A stretch of DNA of 64,000 nt from Nitrospira sp. CG24E (lineage in GTDB: Bacteria; Nitrospirota; Nitrospiria; Nitrospirales; Nitrospiraceae): NCBI GenBank assembly GCA_002869895.2, contig NEWP02000014.1:120789-184788 (forward strand), written 5' to 3'. A model generated the notes under the pieces. The model was not told the DNA's origin. It saw nothing but the letters and a program-made list of their open reading frames with translations, and searched no databases. Shown piece by piece: positions 8,168 to 17,101 of this stretch. The translations under genes were made by a program, and so were the position numbers. The first letter of the stretch is position 1, and each line of letters begins with the position of its first letter.

Positions 8168-9115
8168 CTAGGCTGCGTCCAGCGCATTGGCCAATTGGAG
8201 CACATTGTAACGGAGCATGTCGAGATAGGTCTCAGTGTGCGGGAGGCCCCCGGGGAGAGTCGTGAGCACCACCACCCGCGCGCCGGTTTCCTTCGCCAAC
8301 AGCTCGGGGATCTTTTGACTCAGTTGAATTTCCGAGACCACGACCTTGATTCGGTCTTTTTTGATCTTGGCGATGAGGCTGTGAAGATGGAGTGCCGACG
8401 GTTCACTCCCGGATTGGGGTTGAATCGTTCCAACAACCTGGAAACCGAAACGTCTTGCGAAGTACGGCCAGGCTGGATGGTGGGAGATGAATCGCCGATC
8501 GGCAAGACGCGTCAGCCGATCATTCAGGTCCCCTCGAAGCTGGTCCAGTTTCCGAAGATAGGAGGCCTGATTGGCCCGATATTCCGTCGCATGAGCGGGA
8601 TCTGCCCGAATGAGCGCTTCTGTAATATGCCGCATCATGGTCGTTGCATTCTCAGGATCCATCCAGACGTGAGGATTCCCTCGTTCGTTCGTGTCGGCGG
8701 CATGGGCTGCGCCGCCATGGTCCGATCTGTCACGGAGAAGCGCGATCCCTTTGGAGGTGGTGACGACCCGGAGCGATGGGCTGCCGGCATTCTTCACCAA
8801 GGAGGAGACCCACACTTCTAGACCGATACCGACTTCAAAGAGCAATTTGGCTTTCCGGACCGCGATCAGATCGCTCGGTTTGGGGGCATAGGTATGTTCG
8901 TTTTCATAGCCGCTCAGTAGGGAAGTCACCCGCACGTAGGGTCCGCCGACTTGTTCAGTGAGATCTTTTAAGACAGGGATCGTGACCACGATATTGAGGG
9001 GTTCGGTAGGGGGGGCGGCAAGGGCCAGCGGCGTGGCGAGTAGACCGTAGCCAATGAGGATTGCCCAAAGGAAGCGCACCAGTTGGAAGCTTGGCATGGG
9101 GGAGGACGCTAACAT
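8168..9115 (-). CDS. Metal ABC transporter substrate-binding protein (TroA/ZnuA family)
   Basis: 315 residues with an N-terminal signal peptide (LWAILIGYGLLATPLALA), so it is periplasmic. It carries the cluster A-I features: VVTIPVLKDLTEQVGG, the first His in NEHTYAPKPSDL, a second in GNPHVWMDPEN and a third in FISHHPAW, matching the three His ligands that bind Zn or Mn. The loop between the first two is short and only mildly His-rich (DHGGAAHAADTNERG), unlike the long loop of typical ZnuA, so Zn versus Mn is open. A second start at 9097 is possible; neither has a clear ribosome-binding site. First gene of the three-gene importer operon. Confidence 0.92.
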   Translation of the reverse strand: MLASSPMPSFQLVRFLWAILIGYGLLATPLALAAPPTEPLNIVVTIPVLKDLTEQVGGPYVRVTSLLSGYENEHTYAPKPSDLIAVRKAKLLFEVGIGLEVWVSSLVKNAGSPSLRVVTTSKGIALLRDRSDHGGAAHAADTNERGNPHVWMDPENATTMMRHITEALIRADPAHATEYRANQASYLRKLDQLRGDLNDRLTRLADRRFISHHPAWPYFARRFGFQVVGTIQPQSGSEPSALHLHSLIAKIKKDRIKVVVSEIQLSQKIPELLAKETGARVVVLTTLPGGLPHTETYLDMLRYNVLQLANALDAA

Positions 9116-9261
9116 TGGGTCCCGTCGTTGTCAACGCAACCGGTGGTGCGTCTGTCACGTCAGATCGGTTGAACCTGGCAGATAGACGAACCCAGATGGA
9201 ACCGGCAAACCACAAACAAAGAGGACGTGTATTAGAATCGGCTGTTCTTCGTTGCAACGCA

Positions 9262-9978
9262 TCAAACCGCGCCAAATTCAATGAGTCCCTTCCGGTGGGC
9301 CGCAATGAGCAGCTGTTGTCGGCTAGTGACCTGCATTTTGCTGAAGATTTCAGTGAAATGTCGGCGAACAGTCGCTTCTTTGATGCACAGCCTTTCCGCG
9401 ATCTGCTTGTTCTTTAAACCCTTCGCAAGGGAATGGACGATCTCAAGTTCCCGAGAGGTCAGGCTTCCGATCAACTCTGTCTGAGTGCGAGCATTGCTTT
9501 TGCCCGAAGACCTATCGTGGATCAGGCCAACGGCGGATTGTGCCGGTCGATCGTCCATAGGGCTTGGAGCGAAGCCGCAGAGTGAATCAATGGCGGCAAA
9601 CAGAACGGCGGGCGGTTGAATGGTGAGCACGACTCCATCTGCTCCTGCCGCTATGGCGTCGCGTGTCAACTTCGCATCGCCCAATCCGCTCAGCACCAAA
9701 ATATTCGAATCTGCGGCCGCCGCGCGCAATTTCCTGACGAGTTCCGACGTGTCGGCATCCGCCAGTTCCAGGTCGACGATGATGACCTGCGGCCTTTTCC
9801 GAGCAACGATCTCCACCGCAGTACCGCCCAAGGGTAGGTCGTCAACTTCTGAAGCGAACGAATGCGACTTCAAAATCATACGCAACCCCATGCGTATGGC
9901 AACATTGCTGCTGATGAGCGCTATTCTAAGAAAGCGAGCGTTCGATTCTTGGATGGGCAAGGGCTTTACCGTGTTCAT
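9262..9978 (-). CDS. LuxR/NarL-family response regulator with degenerate receiver
   Basis: 238 residues. The receiver-like domain (about 17-130) keeps the phospho-acceptor Asp (VIIVDLELADAD) and a Ser in LVLSGL. The usual acidic pair near the first strand is replaced (LISSNVAIRMGL), and the conserved Lys after the last strand is replaced in GADGVVLTIQ. The C-terminal LuxR helix-turn-helix is complete: LTSRELEIVHSLAKGLKNKQIAERL and following. It is therefore probably a DNA-binding regulator that does not use ordinary Mg-dependent phosphorylation. It is divergent from the exopolysaccharide locus, which it may control (inference). No partner histidine kinase is adjacent. Confidence 0.88.
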   Translation of the reverse strand: MNTVKPLPIQESNARFLRIALISSNVAIRMGLRMILKSHSFASEVDDLPLGGTAVEIVARKRPQVIIVDLELADADTSELVRKLRAAAADSNILVLSGLGDAKLTRDAIAAGADGVVLTIQPPAVLFAAIDSLCGFAPSPMDDRPAQSAVGLIHDRSSGKSNARTQTELIGSLTSRELEIVHSLAKGLKNKQIAERLCIKEATVRRHFTEIFSKMQVTSRQQLLIAAHRKGLIEFGAV

Positions 9979-10553
9979 TTAAAAGAACCGTATTGGGTCT
10001 CAAGCCTGTAGCCAGACTACTGAGAGAGACTCCGGGCATGGAACCCTATTATGAGAAAGCTTCCGGAATTCAACGTCAAGCTTGCTTTCTGTACTCTCTG
10101 CATGTCTCCGGTTCGGCTCGCGACAAAGACAGCAGGCATTTCTGTGTATTTGTATGAATCAGCTCCAGTCAACGATTTGCAGCGCATCATCTATACCGAT
10201 AGCCCGACAAGGGCACAATACGAAATAAGCCGTACGGAAACAAGCCGCCCATACAGGTTCGGACTCCATTATTAGAATGGTGCCCTTCTCGTAATACATA
10301 CAACCGGTTGAAATACTGCGAATATCCGTCCGGTAGAGACGTTGCCGCCTCATGCATGCCCTACGAAAGGGGGGGGGGGCTGAAAGTTGTAGGTCTTTAG
10401 CGGTATAGACCGTTAGTAAAATGGGAGTATCCGACGATGCGGAAATTTTGAAACGTAACTATAAGACTCACGTTCTTGATAAGAATGCATGCGCTTCCAG
10501 TTAATAATGGGAGTGAATGGGCGAAGCTGTATCAGATAGGGATAATAGACTTC
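9979..10553. other. Long intergenic leader between the LuxR gene and the exopolysaccharide locus
   Basis: About 575 bp with no convincing gene; short frames here have no ribosome-binding site or recognisable protein. It must hold the divergent promoters. Two things stand out: an 11-G run at 10369-10379 and, just after it, the small inverted repeat GGTCT-N10-AGACC at 10392-10411. A long transcribed leader would suit the antiterminator encoded immediately downstream. Confidence 0.5.
10369..10379. repeat. Poly-G tract (11 G) in the exopolysaccharide leader
   Basis: Eleven consecutive G residues, about 175 bp before the start of the NusG-like gene. Tracts of this length slip readily during replication, so the promoter or leader could vary in length between cells. 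Confidence 0.7.
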
Positions 10554-11105
10554 ATGATGGTGCACGACTATCCGGCCGCTTCTTGGTACGCACTCGCAAC
10601 ACGTTCGCGGCAGGAAAAACTGGTCCGAGACCGTCTCGCCGGCAGAGGGTTTGAGCAACTGCTGCCGCTGATCAGGCGTCTGAGCCAGTGGTCGGATCGA
10701 AAAATGTGGATCGACGCTCCGTTATTTTCCGGTTTCTGTTTCGCAAGATTTTCGCTTGATGACAAGTTGGCAGTGCTCACCTTGCCCGGCGTTGTGCGAA
10801 TTGTCGGATGCAATGGCCCTGAAGCAGTCCCGGATGATGAAATAATGTCCCTTCAGAAGCTGGCCGTCAGCGGACTGGATTATGAGCCCCATCAATATTG
10901 TGAAGAAGGAATGCTTGTCGAAGTGGTAAGCGGCCCGCTTGCAGGGATACGGGGAACCCTTGTCCGGAAAGCCGGCCGAGATCGTGTTGTGATCAGGGTG
11001 CGTCTGATCCAACAATGCGCATCGGTGGAGGTTGTGCACAGTACTATCAGACCCGTATGCGGTTCAGACAACCTGCCTCTCGTCGAATCCAGTCTCAGCG
11101 CCTAA
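10554..11105 (+). CDS. NusG-like transcription antiterminator (UpxY/RfaH type)
   Basis: 183-residue specialised NusG paralogue. The NGN domain starts at SWYALATRSRQEKLVRDRLAGRGFEQLLP and contains PLFSGFCFARF; a C-terminal KOW motif follows (EGMLVEVVSGPLAGIRGTL). Such proteins load onto RNA polymerase at the start of long polysaccharide operons and suppress pausing and premature termination. It is the first gene of the exopolysaccharide locus, which fits that role. The ATG at 10554 is preferred over 10476 because the NGN domain begins almost immediately after it; the ribosome-binding site is weak (AGGGAT). Confidence 0.88.
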   Translation: MMVHDYPAASWYALATRSRQEKLVRDRLAGRGFEQLLPLIRRLSQWSDRKMWIDAPLFSGFCFARFSLDDKLAVLTLPGVVRIVGCNGPEAVPDDEIMSLQKLAVSGLDYEPHQYCEEGMLVEVVSGPLAGIRGTLVRKAGRDRVVIRVRLIQQCASVEVVHSTIRPVCGSDNLPLVESSLSA

Positions 11106-11235
11106 TCTGACGATCAGGACGTGATGTGCGGTTATCGCCTGCAATCGCCCCAACTGACTTATTGCGCCACTAGTATAACCCCCGAATCAGTGGATCACCC
11201 AGGCCTATTCCTTTTCACATTGGAGAGAGGTTGAC

Positions 11236-12366
11236 GTGCCTCAACTGCGAGTGCGAACCGTGCGCGTAGCCGAGCTGACTCCGGAAATTGTGCAGGCATG
11301 GGAAGAGATTGAGGCTAGAGCGCTGCACTTCAACGCATTTCTTTCTCCCCGCTTTATTCTTCCGGCTATCCGACACCTTACCTCCGACAAGAATGTTCTC
11401 ATCCTCTTGGTGGAGAGCCCATCGCCATTCCAGCTTCTTGGCGTGGGAGTCTTTGAAATAAATCGCCCCTCCATAGCCTGGCCACTGCCCTATCTCACGG
11501 CATACCGCCCCCCGTTCTCTTATCTGAACGGGTTCCTGATCGATTCTCGAAACCCTCGTGAAGTTATCACGGCGCTCTACGGCCATTTGTCTCATCCGGA
11601 TTTTCGTTACAACTATGTCGACCTGCACCTTCATCCTGAATGCAAAATCACTGAGGAGACGCATAGCGCCCTGGCGCAGACGTACCCGCTGCAGTGGCAA
11701 CAGACAGGAACGGTTCGACGAGCAATTCTCAGACCGGAGTCGGCGGGTGAAGATTATCTGCAAACAAAACTCAAAAGCCGCTACAAAGACTGCATGCGAT
11801 TGCTGCGCCAGCTTTCAAAAATCGCCCCCGTGACCTGGCATTATCTCACCGGTGAGGATGTGACTCACGACACCGTGGAGCGTTTTCTGGAACTCGAGCA
11901 CAAGGGCTGGAAAGGTGCAGAAGGCAGTTCGTTGGCTTCCAGCTCTTCCCGCACCGCGTTCTTCCGGGAAATGGTTGAGGGCTTCCGACTCCATGATCGG
12001 GTGTTCTTCACTGAATTACGCCTGGATGGGAGGGTGATTGCATCCACATGCAACCTGATTTCTGGAAAGGCCGGATTCGGTTTCAAGATTGGCTGGGACC
12101 CGGAATACACCCGGTACTCCCCCGGGATTCTCAATGCGTTCCAGCTGATACTCCATGCGCCGACCTACTGCAAAAACATGGAGATAATCGATAGCTGCTC
12201 GTCCCCCGAATCCTTCATCAACAGTCTGTGGCTGGAACACAGATCGTTGGTCACCAGCGCCTATACCACTTCATTTCTGGGAAATGTTTCGTTGCAGGCT
12301 CACAGGCGAACCCGCCGTGCAATCAACATCCTCAACAAAATGGGCGGTTTGGTCAGCGGAAAATAA
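11236..12366 (+). CDS. GNAT/FemAB-like N-acetyltransferase (acetyltransferase_6 type) of the exopolysaccharide locus
   Basis: 376 residues, cytoplasmic. The C-terminal half carries the BioF2-like/FemAB GNAT fold: KSRYKDCMRLLRQL, a central FFREMVEGFRLHDRVFFTELRLDGRVIASTCNLISG strand pair, and GFKIGWDPEYTRYSPGILNAFQLI. Proteins of this type are common in exopolysaccharide clusters, where they are thought to acylate a sugar nucleotide or lipid-linked sugar; the acceptor here is unknown. The start is GTG at 11236 with GAGAGG 5 bases upstream. Confidence 0.85.
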   Translation: MPQLRVRTVRVAELTPEIVQAWEEIEARALHFNAFLSPRFILPAIRHLTSDKNVLILLVESPSPFQLLGVGVFEINRPSIAWPLPYLTAYRPPFSYLNGFLIDSRNPREVITALYGHLSHPDFRYNYVDLHLHPECKITEETHSALAQTYPLQWQQTGTVRRAILRPESAGEDYLQTKLKSRYKDCMRLLRQLSKIAPVTWHYLTGEDVTHDTVERFLELEHKGWKGAEGSSLASSSSRTAFFREMVEGFRLHDRVFFTELRLDGRVIASTCNLISGKAGFGFKIGWDPEYTRYSPGILNAFQLILHAPTYCKNMEIIDSCSSPESFINSLWLEHRSLVTSAYTTSFLGNVSLQAHRRTRRAINILNKMGGLVSGK

Positions 12367-12504
12367 GGCGAACTCTTCTCGGAAAACCAGGGCCATTCTC
12401 CACGCGAGCATGAAACGACGGACAAGACGGGCGTGCACCACGGGGCTCTACGGAACCGCCAAGAGGAATGATAAACACCACAGCCTCCTGTATACGGTGA
12501 AGCG

Positions 12505-12774
12505 ATGAGACAATCACGGTTTTCCGACGATGAAATAGCGAAGATATTGGCCGAGGTTGCAGGCGGGCTAAAGCCCCACGCAGTGTGTCAGGTACACGGG
12601 ATTTCCGTGCAGACCTTCTACCGGTGGAAAGCACTGTTCCAAAACCATAACGGAATGAGTGTCGCGCGGTTGCGCAATCTTGAACTGGAAAATCATCGAT
12701 TGAAACAAACTGTGGCGGACCTTTCTCTTGATATCCGTACTCTGAAAGTCGCGATTTCAAAAACTCTTCAGTGA
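12505..12774 (+). CDS. Orphan IS3-family OrfA-like protein
   Basis: 89-residue protein matching the helix-turn-helix plus leucine-zipper OrfA of IS3-type elements: RFSDDEIAKILAEVAGG, then VCQVHGISVQTFYRWKALF, then LRNLELENHRLKQTVADL. The frame is intact, but no OrfB with a DDE domain follows and no terminal inverted repeats are visible. It could be the remnant of an insertion sequence or a retained DNA-binding protein inside the polysaccharide locus. The ribosome-binding site is poor. Confidence 0.75.
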   Translation: MRQSRFSDDEIAKILAEVAGGLKPHAVCQVHGISVQTFYRWKALFQNHNGMSVARLRNLELENHRLKQTVADLSLDIRTLKVAISKTLQ

Positions 12775-12919
12775 TGTCCGGGTTGTTGAGAGCTCTGGAG
12801 TGAACCGGAGTTAATGCCCGAAGATCTTATTCATTGGCTCATTCATTGTCGATATGCTCAACTGCAAGAATGTTGGGTTGTAGACTTCCAACGGCGGGGA
12901 TTTAAGGAGAGAACCGTCC

Positions 12920-14332
12920 ATGATCCGTTCTGGTCGAATCGCCGCATGCGCCATAAGCATCCTCGTCATTGTCGCGACGTCCGAAATGTCATCGGCACAA
13001 CAATCCGTTTCACCCAACGACCCTTCTCAAGCTCAGGCGTTCAGCCAGAGTGCATCAGGGGCGACCTTCTTGTCTCAATTCGCCAATCCGGCGCTCCGAG
13101 GATCTCTGTATTTGACCCCACAGTGGCCCCTGACCGGCTATTACCCCCTCTTTCCGGGAGGCTTGGTTCAAGCTCTTCGCGCCGATGGGGTGATGGTGGG
13201 ACCGCTCCGGTTGAACCCCCACATGGGGGTGTCCCAAATGTACACCGATAATGTGTTCAGGACCAACAGCAACAAAACCAGCGACTTTCTGACGACCCTT
13301 TCACCGGGCATCCAGGCCCAATTGCCGTTTGCCGGCTTCCACTCGTTCCTGATCGATTATCGTACCAATCTTCAATACTATTCACGCACTCCCTCGAACG
13401 ATGTGCAGGATCAGACGGCGACAGGAGGCTTCAAATTCAATTTCCCCGGCGGCCTCAATATCGACCTCCAGGGCCACCACAAGCTCGGACATGATCCCAG
13501 AGGTTCTGCCGTGGATGATGTGAATACGCAGGGTCTCGAGGTGAACAAATGGACGGCCAATGGTTTCACCGGTCAGGCCGAATACCTTGGAGCGCAGTCC
13601 ATTGTGAGGTTGACCGCGCAAACGATTCGCTGGGACTATCTGAATAACGGGCTGGGTCCTAGTCGGGATAGGCTGGCCAATAATGCCGGCCTGACCTTCT
13701 CTCGTAACATTACAGGCAAAACGTCTCTGCTGGCCAACTTTGGCGCCCTTCAATCGATATATGATCAGAACAAGAATCTTGACAATGTCCTGTATACCAT
13801 CAGCGGAGGAGCGACCTGGAATGTGACCGATCTGACTTCCGGAGACATTCTGATCGGATATCAGAACGTGCAATTTACTCGCGCAGAGGTCAATCAGCCT
13901 CCTCCGTTGAGCCAGTTTGCGAGAGACAAAGACAGCTACTCCAATTTGTATTTCATGGGAAGACTTAATTGGCAGGCGACCCCGCTGTTGAAGATCACCC
14001 TTCAGCCCTATAGGACGATCCAGCAGACGGTCACAACCGGCTCCCTGTTCTATACAGCAACCGGCGTGAATCTTACAGGCAGGCATGAATTGACCGATAG
14101 CACGACCTTGAATCTCAATCTGGGGTTCGAGGAGGATACTTTTCAACGTTCCGGTTCCGGCGGCTCCAACAGAACCGACCAGTTGAAGAATGCCGCTGTC
14201 GGCGTGAATTACCAAGCTGTCAAATGGGTGGGGCTGGGTATCCAATACATTTTCGAGGACCGTAACTCCAATCAAACTCAGTTTACCTACCAAGCCAACA
14301 CCGTGATGTTGTCTGCTCAGGTGCTCCTCTAG
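12920..14332 (+). CDS. Outer-membrane beta-barrel protein (BBP2_2-type porin) of the exopolysaccharide locus
   Basis: 470 residues with a signal peptide (ACAISILVIVATSEMSSA). The mature protein begins with a disordered Gln/Ser-rich segment and then shows repeated amphipathic strands from about residue 95 (LRLNPHMGVSQMYTDNVFRTNSNKTSDFLTTLSPG) to the C-terminus, which ends in AQVLL. The NVFRTNSNKTSDFL motif is characteristic of the barrel proteins found in exopolysaccharide gene clusters. It may serve as the outer-membrane exit for the polymer, since no Wza-like export protein is seen here. AAGGAGA lies 9 bases before the ATG. Confidence 0.85.
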   Translation: MIRSGRIAACAISILVIVATSEMSSAQQSVSPNDPSQAQAFSQSASGATFLSQFANPALRGSLYLTPQWPLTGYYPLFPGGLVQALRADGVMVGPLRLNPHMGVSQMYTDNVFRTNSNKTSDFLTTLSPGIQAQLPFAGFHSFLIDYRTNLQYYSRTPSNDVQDQTATGGFKFNFPGGLNIDLQGHHKLGHDPRGSAVDDVNTQGLEVNKWTANGFTGQAEYLGAQSIVRLTAQTIRWDYLNNGLGPSRDRLANNAGLTFSRNITGKTSLLANFGALQSIYDQNKNLDNVLYTISGGATWNVTDLTSGDILIGYQNVQFTRAEVNQPPPLSQFARDKDSYSNLYFMGRLNWQATPLLKITLQPYRTIQQTVTTGSLFYTATGVNLTGRHELTDSTTLNLNLGFEEDTFQRSGSGGSNRTDQLKNAAVGVNYQAVKWVGLGIQYIFEDRNSNQTQFTYQANTVMLSAQVLL

Positions 14333-14651
14333 CCCGGATTATCCACAACTCCTTCTGCTGCAAACGCCAACTCGCTGCGCTTCGGCGTGAAGCGTGACAG
14401 GCAAGACTGGCGGAAACAGTTTGGTCTCTCTAGTTTATTTGGTTTGTTTGGTTTGTTTCGTTGAACAAGAGCAACCAAATGAACAAAACAAACCAGATCA
14501 ACCTTTCTCCCTTCGCGCAGCCTCGCTCCGTTCGTTTGGCGTGCGCAGCTGTCCCGAGAGCTGTTCCTTGCCGCGCCACGCTGAAGATGACGCCTGCCTG
14601 TTGACCCAGACCTGAGTTCTTCCTCAACCCGCTACAACGGAGACCACTAAA
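14333..14651. other. Intergenic region between the barrel gene and the tyrosine kinase gene
   Basis: 319 bp without a gene. It contains one heptamer copy of the ACGCTTC type (antisense, around 14388-14397) and the decameric inverted repeat at 14420-14503. The kinase ribosome-binding site GGAG lies at its end. Confidence 0.7.
14420..14503. repeat. Decameric inverted repeat, copy A
   Basis: The left arm consists of degenerate 10-bp units of the form TTTGGTTTGT (three to four copies). After a short centre (TTCGTTGAAC) the right arm carries the complement (ACCAAATGAACAAAACAAACCAGAT). The arms can form a long imperfect stem. The same design recurs at 26362-26430, 36089-36162, 38613-38707 and 57614-57750. 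Confidence 0.85.
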
Positions 14652-16937
14652 ATGGATCGCAATGCGGAATTTATTCCACACCAATCAGCCCAAGGTGATG
14701 CCGCTGAGACCGCCCTTACCGATTATGTCGGTGCCTGTCGGCGGCGGATATGGCTCATCGTCGCGTTTGCGGGGGGGGTTGCAGTCGTCGCGGCGGTGTG
14801 GTCGCTCCTACAGACACCGCTGTATCAGGCCAAAGCCACAGTGGTCGTCAATCAGGAGGGACCGAGCGCGCTTGATAAAGACCGGGGCTACAATCCCGAC
14901 CTGACCCCGGAATATTTCCAGACCCAGTTTGAACTGATGAAAAGCCATCATGTGTTTCTGCGAACTGCGCAGCTCCTTCATCTGTCCGAGCGTCCGGAAT
15001 ACAAACCCAACCCCTCAGCCCTGCAATCACTCTTGAGCAGCATATTCCCCGCCCCGCCAAGCTTGGATGCCGTCGGGCCGAAAAATGGAGCGTCCGAACC
15101 GTCTTCGGAAGAAGTAGACGACCGATTGCTCAAGCATTTCTCAGAGACTGTCGAAATTGTGCCGATTCGTGGCGCACGACTAGCTCATGTGGTCGCAACC
15201 TCTGAGGATCCAAAATTTGCCGCCCAGGTCGCTAATACCCTGGCGTCAGTCTACATCGAGCGCACTCAGGAGCTGAACGCCCTGTCGAAGGAGAAAGCCG
15301 TTCAATGGTTTACCAATAATCTCGAAGGCTTGCGGAAAAAAGCCGAAGCGTCTCAACAGGCGCTCTATCTCTTTCGTGTGAAACATGGCCTGTTGGGGGG
15401 GCGGGATCGACAATCGGTCACCGCTCAAACGAACAGCGATTTGGACTCTGAGCTTGTCAAGGCGGAAATGAAGCGAGCTGAGGCCCAATCGCGGATGGAA
15501 CAGCTTCAATCGGTCTTGCGTAACAGAACCGACCGGAATGGAGTGATCGAAATCGACTGGTCGAGCTTGGATGCCTTGACAGAAGTGCTGAGCTCACCAC
15601 TGATTCAGACGCTGCGGGCGCAGGAGATCAGGGCTTCGGGACAGGTTGCCGAGCTGTCGGAGAAGTATGGCCCGCTTCATCCAAAACTGGCTCGTGCAGA
15701 TGCGGAGCTGCAGGATCTTCGTGAGCGGATCCGGCAAGAGGTCCAGAAAATTTTCGACTCCGTGAAGCACGAATATAACGCGGCAGTCAGTCGGGTGCGC
15801 GTCATTAAAGATGCGGCGGGCCGCCACAGACAAGAGAAAATCCTGCTCGAACGGCATGAAATCGAGTATGGAACCCTCGAACGGGATGCCGAAAGTACGC
15901 AGCATATCTACAATGTCTTTCTAAAGCAGACGAAAGAAACCGACCTCTCGGTCGGACTGGGATCTGCCAATGTGTATCTCGCGGACCCCGCAGTACCGAG
16001 CTCCATTCCAGTCAAACCCAAGAAGCAGTTGAATACCATTTTGGGGCTTCTGCTTGGTCTCATGACGGGGGTTGGGCTCGCCCTCGTTCTCGAAGCTCGT
16101 GACCGGACCCTGAAGGGGCCAACTGATTTGGAGCGCTATCTGCCCAAGATCTCCTTGCTAGGGGTATTACCACTCTTGCCAAAAACCGGGACCGGGGACA
16201 GCGCACATCTCCTCACCGATCAGTCCTCCGGCGCCACGGCTGAAAGTATACGCATCATCCGGACCAGCGTGTTGCTCTCCAGTCCCAACAAGTTGCCTTC
16301 CTGTGTGCTCATAACGAGCCCCGGGGAAAGCGAAGGAAAAACCACGCTCTCGGTGAGCCTGGCGATCGCACTGGCGCAGTTGAAAAATGCGCGAGTCTTA
16401 CTGATTGATGCGGACTTTCGGAAACCCGCTCACCGGTACATCCACGGGATCCAACGCGACGGAAGTCAGACAAAGGGACTCGCAGGCTTTCTGTCTGGAA
16501 GCATCAAACTGGAAGAAATTATTCATCGAACCGACATTCCCAACCTGTCTGTGATTCCTCGAGGGAAGCGCCCATCCAATCCTTCGGAACTGTTCCACTC
16601 CAAGCAGATGAGCGTGCTGCTGAATCGATGTCGAGAGGAAGGGTATCACGTCATTCTGGATGCTCCTCCGGTCCTTCCTGTCACCGACCCTGCGATTCTC
16701 GCAAGCCAGGTCGATGGGGTACTCATGGTTGCCAGTGTCGGTCAGACGACGAGGGAAGCCTGTCGCTTGGCGATCCAACGACTGACGGCTGCGGGAGGGA
16801 ACATTCTGGGAATCGTTCTGCAAAATGTCCAAGTCCCCGAAAGCTCGTACTACTGTCATGTGCCTGAGGAGGGTGACCAAGCTGAGGAGAATGGGGTGTT
16901 TTCGGACGCCGACCACTGGACTTCCTCGTCTAAGTGA
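14652..16937 (+). CDS. Polysaccharide co-polymerase and tyrosine autokinase (Wzc/GumC-CpsD fusion type)
   Basis: 761-residue inner-membrane protein that sets polysaccharide chain length and couples polymerisation to export. The N-terminal Wzz domain begins with a membrane helix (about 33-53, RRRIWLIVAFAGGVAVVAAVW). A long periplasmic coiled-coil region follows, with a second helix at about 460-478 (ILGLLLGLMTGVGLALVLEA). The cytoplasmic BY-kinase domain has Walker A SPGESEGKTT (near 556), Walker A' VLLIDADFRKP (near 583) and Walker B VILDAPPV (near 668). The C-terminal tail has only one YY pair rather than a long tyrosine cluster. GGAG precedes the ATG by 9 bases. Confidence 0.92.
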   Translation: MDRNAEFIPHQSAQGDAAETALTDYVGACRRRIWLIVAFAGGVAVVAAVWSLLQTPLYQAKATVVVNQEGPSALDKDRGYNPDLTPEYFQTQFELMKSHHVFLRTAQLLHLSERPEYKPNPSALQSLLSSIFPAPPSLDAVGPKNGASEPSSEEVDDRLLKHFSETVEIVPIRGARLAHVVATSEDPKFAAQVANTLASVYIERTQELNALSKEKAVQWFTNNLEGLRKKAEASQQALYLFRVKHGLLGGRDRQSVTAQTNSDLDSELVKAEMKRAEAQSRMEQLQSVLRNRTDRNGVIEIDWSSLDALTEVLSSPLIQTLRAQEIRASGQVAELSEKYGPLHPKLARADAELQDLRERIRQEVQKIFDSVKHEYNAAVSRVRVIKDAAGRHRQEKILLERHEIEYGTLERDAESTQHIYNVFLKQTKETDLSVGLGSANVYLADPAVPSSIPVKPKKQLNTILGLLLGLMTGVGLALVLEARDRTLKGPTDLERYLPKISLLGVLPLLPKTGTGDSAHLLTDQSSGATAESIRIIRTSVLLSSPNKLPSCVLITSPGESEGKTTLSVSLAIALAQLKNARVLLIDADFRKPAHRYIHGIQRDGSQTKGLAGFLSGSIKLEEIIHRTDIPNLSVIPRGKRPSNPSELFHSKQMSVLLNRCREEGYHVILDAPPVLPVTDPAILASQVDGVLMVASVGQTTREACRLAIQRLTAAGGNILGIVLQNVQVPESSYYCHVPEEGDQAEENGVFSDADHWTSSSK

Positions 16938-17101
16938 AAAGCGATCTACTCCGGTAGATAGGAGAAAAGCTCTCACAGCCTAATAATCTGAGTGACAGTT
17001 TCTAGGCGCGGGATCGGGCTGGATGCCGGATCGCATTTCACAGATGAGACTCTCGAAATCGAAGCGATTTTTCAGGTTCCTAGGTAGTTGGAAACATTGG
17101 G

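Noticed and set aside
10051-10353. Short open frames on both strands in the polysaccharide leader
   Set aside because: No ribosome-binding site, no domain and atypical composition; treated as regulatory DNA.
13382-14293. 303-residue open frame on the minus strand
   Set aside because: Antisense to the beta-barrel gene, whose signal peptide and strands are convincing.
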